NCBI GenBank assembly: GCA_024508935.1
Contig: JANINW010000011.1
Span: 167,571 to 231,570 of the forward strand
Source of the DNA: Flavipsychrobacter sp.
Lineage (GTDB): Bacteria; Bacteroidota; Bacteroidia; Chitinophagales; Chitinophagaceae
Length of the DNA stretch: 64,000 nucleotides
Reading direction: 5' to 3'
Shown here in pieces: positions 61,224 to 64,000 of the stretch. The translations under genes and the position numbers were made by a program. Every line of letters begins with the position of its first letter. Position 1 is the stretch's first letter. The notes under the pieces were generated by a model. That model ran no database searches and was not told where the DNA came from. It saw only the letters and a program-made list of their open reading frames with translations.

Positions 61224-61850
61224 TTAGTGCACGTTTTTTATAAATATCCAGGCCGTAGTAAGTTCCTGTGCTATCAGCATGATTTCCTTTACACCCATAG
61301 ACACCAGCTTCTTTGCTTCTGCTACGATTTCTTCTATAGTTTTGGAAACATGCCCGCCACGCATTAGTGGTATAGCGCAGAAAGAGCAGGTACGGTTGCA
61401 GCCTTCTGATATTTTCAGGTAGGCATAATGTTTAGGCGTAGCCAGCAGGCGTTCACCTACCAGCTCCTGCTTATAGTCTGCATTGAATTGTTTCAGTATC
61501 AAAGGTAGTTCCATCGTACCGAACCAGGCATCTACCTCGGGTATCTCGTTTTTCAGGTCGTTGCGGTAGCGTTCGCTCAGGCAGCCGGTCACATATACTT
61601 TGTCCAGTTTGCCATCGCGTTTTAGTTCTACTTGCTCCAGTATGGTATTTACACTTTCTTCTTTGGCCTTATCTATAAAGCCGCAAGTGTTTACCACTAC
61701 TATATTATGGTCAAGCTTTGCATTTTCATGCATCACTTTAATGCCGTTGGCATTTAATTGCCCGCTCAATACTTCACTGTCCACCATATTCTTGGAGCAC
61801 CCAAGTGTTATGATGTTTACCTTGTCACGTTTTATTGATTTCGTTTTCAC
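61224..61850 (-). CDS. RimO N-terminal fragment
   Basis: 208 aa as encoded. It keeps the complete N-terminal UPF0004 domain with its three Fe-S Cys (LGCSKN, NTCGF, VTGCLSE) and the SAM-cluster Cys triad CNRTCSFC. The last 13 residues (LTTAWIFIKNVH) are frameshift read-through and do not belong to RimO. Without the rest of the TIM barrel the product should not be active. Confidence 0.75.
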   Translation of the reverse strand: MKTKSIKRDKVNIITLGCSKNMVDSEVLSGQLNANGIKVMHENAKLDHNIVVVNTCGFIDKAKEESVNTILEQVELKRDGKLDKVYVTGCLSERYRNDLKNEIPEVDAWFGTMELPLILKQFNADYKQELVGERLLATPKHYAYLKISEGCNRTCSFCAIPLMRGGHVSKTIEEIVAEAKKLVSMGVKEIMLIAQELTTAWIFIKNVH

Positions 61851-61877
61851 TATATCCTTTATTGAGTATGATGAAGC

Positions 61878-63296
61878 TTATTTTTTACGCATGAACAGGC
61901 GTATAGGCACACCGGTAAAATTGAAATGTGTACGTATCTTATTCTCCAGGAAGTTTTTATACGATTCCTTGATAGCATCCGGGTAGTTTGCAAAGAATGC
62001 AAAAGATGGCACCGCCGTAGGCACCTGCGATATAAATTTTATCTTCACAGAATTACCACGTGTCATTGGCGGCGGGAAACGTTCTATTTCCTTTAGCATT
62101 ATTTCGTTGAGCTGAGAAGTAGCTATGCGGCGGTTACGGTTTTTAAACACCTCGATAGCCTTTTCCATAGCCTGGAATATGCGCTGCTTTTCTGTTGCCG
62201 ATATAAATATTACCGGTACGTCTGTAAATGGTGCAATTCTTTGCTTTACTATTTTTTCGTAGTCGCGTGCAGTATTGGTTTCTTTTTCTACCAGGTCCCA
62301 TTTGTTTACCAGTATCACTATGCCTTTGCCCTTGCGGGTTGCCAGGCTGAAGATGCTAACGTCCTGTGCGGTAACACCGTTTACTGCGTCTATCACCAGC
62401 AGGCATACATCAGCTTCATCCATAGCACGTATGGCACGTATCACCGAATAGAATTCCAGATCTTCATGCACATTCTTTTTCTTGCGCAGGCCTGCTGTGT
62501 CTATCAATGTAAATTCCTTGCCGAATAAATTGTAGTTGGTATGTATGGTATCGCGCGTAGTGCCGGGTATGTTTGAAACGATCGTACGTTCTGATCCTAT
62601 CAGCGCATTCAGCAGGGTAGACTTACCTGCATTGGGCTGGCCTATGATGGCAAACTTTGGTACTTCCGGTTCTTTGTATTCCGTTTCGTCTTCTTCGTTC
62701 TCTTCTACATTATCCAGGTCATAGTCAACAAATTCTTCTTCTTCACCATCACCCAGTTCCAGCTTGGCCAGTACTTTATCTCTTTTAATTTCTTTTTCGG
62801 GGGTAATATGTTCTGTCACTTCATCCAGCAACTCACCGGTACCGCTACCGCTAATAGACGAGATAAAGAATATTTTATCGAAACCGAGGGAGTAAAATTC
62901 TGTAGCTTCCAGGGCACGGGCAGGATTATCTACTTTGTTTACCACCAGCAATACAGGCTTGGTAGTACGGCGCAGCAGGTCGGCCATTTCTTCATCCTGG
63001 TCGGTAATGCCGGTAGCCGTATCGCAAACGAACATAAGCAGGTCAGCTTCATCCAGTGCTATCTGTACCTGTTTGCGTATCTCTTTTTCAAAAACATCTT
63101 CAGACCTGGCCACAAATCCACCTGTATCTATTACGTTAAATGCCTTCCCGTTCCAGTCGGCCACACCGTACTGGCGGTCGCGTGTAACGCCGCTTACGTC
63201 ATCCACAATAGCCTTGCGTTGCTCCAGTAGCCGGTTGAATAAAGTAGACTTCCCTACATTGGGCCTTCCCACTATTGCAACAGTAAATCCTGCCAT
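61878..63296 (-). CDS. der: Ribosome biogenesis GTPase Der (EngA)
   Basis: 472-aa double-GTPase required for late assembly of the 50S ribosomal subunit. G domain 1: GRPNVGKSTLFNRL, DDVSGVTRDRQYG, DTGGF, VNKVDNP. G domain 2: GQPNAGKSTLLNALIG, PGTTRDTIHTNY, DTAGL, VNKWDLVE. A KH-like C-terminal domain follows (RFPPPMTRGNSVKIKFISQ to NFTGVPIRLFMRKK). Between the G domains is a strongly acidic linker (about residues 173-210: GDGEEEEFVDYDLDNVEENEEDE), longer than in E. coli. It lies 27 bp upstream of the disrupted rimO and is likely co-transcribed with it. Confidence 0.95.
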   Translation of the reverse strand: MAGFTVAIVGRPNVGKSTLFNRLLEQRKAIVDDVSGVTRDRQYGVADWNGKAFNVIDTGGFVARSEDVFEKEIRKQVQIALDEADLLMFVCDTATGITDQDEEMADLLRRTTKPVLLVVNKVDNPARALEATEFYSLGFDKIFFISSISGSGTGELLDEVTEHITPEKEIKRDKVLAKLELGDGEEEEFVDYDLDNVEENEEDETEYKEPEVPKFAIIGQPNAGKSTLLNALIGSERTIVSNIPGTTRDTIHTNYNLFGKEFTLIDTAGLRKKKNVHEDLEFYSVIRAIRAMDEADVCLLVIDAVNGVTAQDVSIFSLATRKGKGIVILVNKWDLVEKETNTARDYEKIVKQRIAPFTDVPVIFISATEKQRIFQAMEKAIEVFKNRNRRIATSQLNEIMLKEIERFPPPMTRGNSVKIKFISQVPTAVPSFAFFANYPDAIKESYKNFLENKIRTHFNFTGVPIRLFMRKK

Positions 63297-63381
63297 ATTT
63301 TTAAATTAGTGCGCAAAGGTACTACTAATATGTGCAGCTTCCTTATATAATGCCTATTTTTACTGCCTTATTTAGCGAAAA

Positions 63382-63696
63382 TTGACTGACAGAATAGAGA
63401 AATTAAAGGCATTTTTAGCACAATCGCCCGACGATTGTTTCCTGAACCATGCCCTGGCCCTGGAATATGTTAAAACAGGCGATGAGCACCATGCCCGGAC
63501 CAGCTTTGAAAAGAATCTCGCGTACGACCCCTCTTATGTAGCCACATATTACCATTTAGGCAAGCTGCTGGAACGTACAGGGCACGAAGCTGAAGCTGTG
63601 GCTACCTATGAAAAAGGTATGCAGGTGGCTAAAGCGGCCGGCGATAATCATAGCTATAACGAATTGCAAAGCGCTTACGAAGACCTGGTTTATTAA
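63382..63696 (+). CDS. Small tetratricopeptide repeat protein
   Basis: 104 aa starting with TTG at 63382 (no upstream in-frame ATG). Two to three TPR units are visible: DCFLNHALALEYVKTGDEHHARTSFEKNLAYDPS, YVATYYHLGKLLERTGHEAEAVATYEKGMQVAKAAGD, and a shorter closing helix. It is a protein-protein interaction module without other domains, and cytoplasmic. It precedes tilS by 2 bp, so the two are probably co-transcribed. Divergent from der with an 85-bp gap. Confidence 0.85.
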   Translation: MTDRIEKLKAFLAQSPDDCFLNHALALEYVKTGDEHHARTSFEKNLAYDPSYVATYYHLGKLLERTGHEAEAVATYEKGMQVAKAAGDNHSYNELQSAYEDLVY

Positions 63697-63698
63697 GT

Positions 63699-64000
63699 AT
63701 GGATCTGTTAAAATCATTTCAGCAACATTGGGCCAGGCTGGGCTATGGCAGCAACGGCCGGCAGATATTATTGGCAGTAAGCGGCGGGGTAGACTCTATG
63801 GTGATGGCAGACCTGTTCCTGCAGAGCGGTATTGATTTCGGTCTGGCACATTGTAATTTCCAGTTGCGGGGCGAAGAAGCCGATAAAGATGAAGCCCTGG
63901 TGCAGCAATGGGCCGATGACCATAAAGTAGTTTTCTACAATACCCGTTTCAATACCAAAGAAAAAACGGAAGAATGGAAAAAGGGTGTGCAGGAAACAGC
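63699..64000 (+). CDS. tilS: tRNA(Ile)-lysidine synthase TilS, 5' part
   Basis: The ATG at 63699 opens a frame that runs off the window end (about 100 residues visible). QILLAVSGGVDSMVMADLFLQ contains the PP-loop motif SGGVDS of N-type ATP pyrophosphatases, followed by IDFGLAHCNFQLRGEEADKDEALVQQWA, which is specific for TilS/MesJ. The enzyme converts C34 of the isoleucine CAU tRNA to lysidine, so that it reads AUA, and is essential. The ORF track does not list this frame because it is truncated. Confidence 0.93.
   Translation, partial: MDLLKSFQQHWARLGYGSNGRQILLAVSGGVDSMVMADLFLQSGIDFGLAHCNFQLRGEEADKDEALVQQWADDHKVVFYNTRFNTKEKTEEWKKGVQET

Larger units (their letters stand above)
60547..61850 (-). 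pseudogene. rimO: rimO interrupted by a frameshift (ribosomal protein S12 methylthiotransferase)
   Basis: Two adjacent ORFs in different frames together make one RimO of about 435 aa. RimO is a radical SAM enzyme that methylthiolates a conserved Asp of ribosomal protein S12. The upstream ORF (61224-61850) carries the UPF0004 domain (IITLGCSKNMVDSEVL, VVNTCGF) and the radical SAM Cys motif CNRTCSFC; it goes out of frame after MLIAQEL. The coding strand reads GAACTTACTACGGC where the conserved QxLTYYGLDIYKKR would need four more bases (for example CTTACTTACTACGGC). The downstream ORF (60547-61188) resumes with HWIRLHYAYPSKFP and ends with a TRAM domain. Either a genuine 4-bp deletion or an assembly error. 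Confidence 0.88.

Noticed and set aside
61245-61275. Programmed ribosomal frameshift in rimO
   Set aside because: No slippery heptamer, downstream stem or precedent in RimO is seen; a 4-bp loss at a TTAC repeat explains the data more simply.
1-64000. tRNA, rRNA, CRISPR, insertion sequence or prophage
   Set aside because: No cloverleaf, rRNA-like stretch, regularly spaced identical repeats, transposase, integrase or phage structural motif was recognised in any frame; a tRNAscan or IS search could still find something missed by eye.

Overview
The window reads as a chromosomal segment of a member of the Bacteroidota, most likely a Chitinophagaceae-like (Chitinophagales) bacterium. The signs are: type IX secretion (T9SS) C-terminal sorting domains on at least seven secreted proteins; promoters with the Bacteroidota -7 box TAnnTTTG and no clear Shine-Dalgarno sequences; an aminofutalosine-pathway menaquinone enzyme (MqnE); an S46 dipeptidyl-peptidase; and lineage-typical neighbours (coaX / outer-membrane protein / lptC, and a LuxC-like acyl-CoA reductase opposite a ferredoxin). 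Taxonomy is inferred from content, not from a marker search. I see no rRNA, tRNA, CRISPR array, insertion sequence or prophage, and no intergenic gap above 300 bp.

Layout. 1-4.2 kb: 3' end of a methyltransferase gene, an ABC-2 exporter pair, tryptophan 2,3-dioxygenase and another methyltransferase. 4.2-6 kb: a compact protein-sorting locus with an exosortase-family protease, a 98-aa substrate ending in a PID-CTERM-like tail, a partner membrane protein and a 65-aa membrane protein. The two transcription units of this locus share TTAAC direct repeats spaced exactly 22 bp at matching distances from their starts. 6-18 kb: cysteine desulfurase, a DUF4375 protein, three tandem GT-C-type membrane glycosyltransferase paralogues, an ABC-F ATPase with one degenerate ATP site, PruA and a MATE exporter. 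18-28.6 kb: a small haem-motif protein, an MsbA-like exporter, then envelope polysaccharide genes (WecA-like transferase, a WecB-like protein without its catalytic motifs, an O-antigen-ligase-like protein) mixed with MeaB, a Lon-N-domain protein, CoaX, an outer-membrane protein and LptC.

28.6-37.4 kb: S46 peptidase, MqnE, an M43 metalloprotease with a T9SS tail, a bifunctional-nuclease-family protein, topoisomerase IV subunit A and a secreted protein of unknown function. 37.4-45.8 kb: four tandem, separately terminated T9SS adhesin-like paralogues with a common C-terminal two-thirds and different N-terminal heads. 46-48.4 kb: a single-domain response regulator divergent from a NarL-type regulator and PAS histidine kinase, with a perfect palindrome midway between them. 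48.4-57.1 kb: a small cytochrome c, a di-haem peroxidase, a 1249-aa phytase-like/PhoX-like fusion with a T9SS type A tail, and a type B T9SS protein. 57.3-64 kb: acyl-CoA reductase, ferredoxin, a DUF6438 lipoprotein, DprA, a frameshifted rimO, Der, a TPR protein and the start of tilS.

The most interesting items are the exosortase/PID-CTERM locus with its shared 22-bp direct-repeat control sites, the head-swapped T9SS array, the broken rimO, and two proteins whose catalytic motifs have degenerated in a patterned way (ABC-F and WecB-like).
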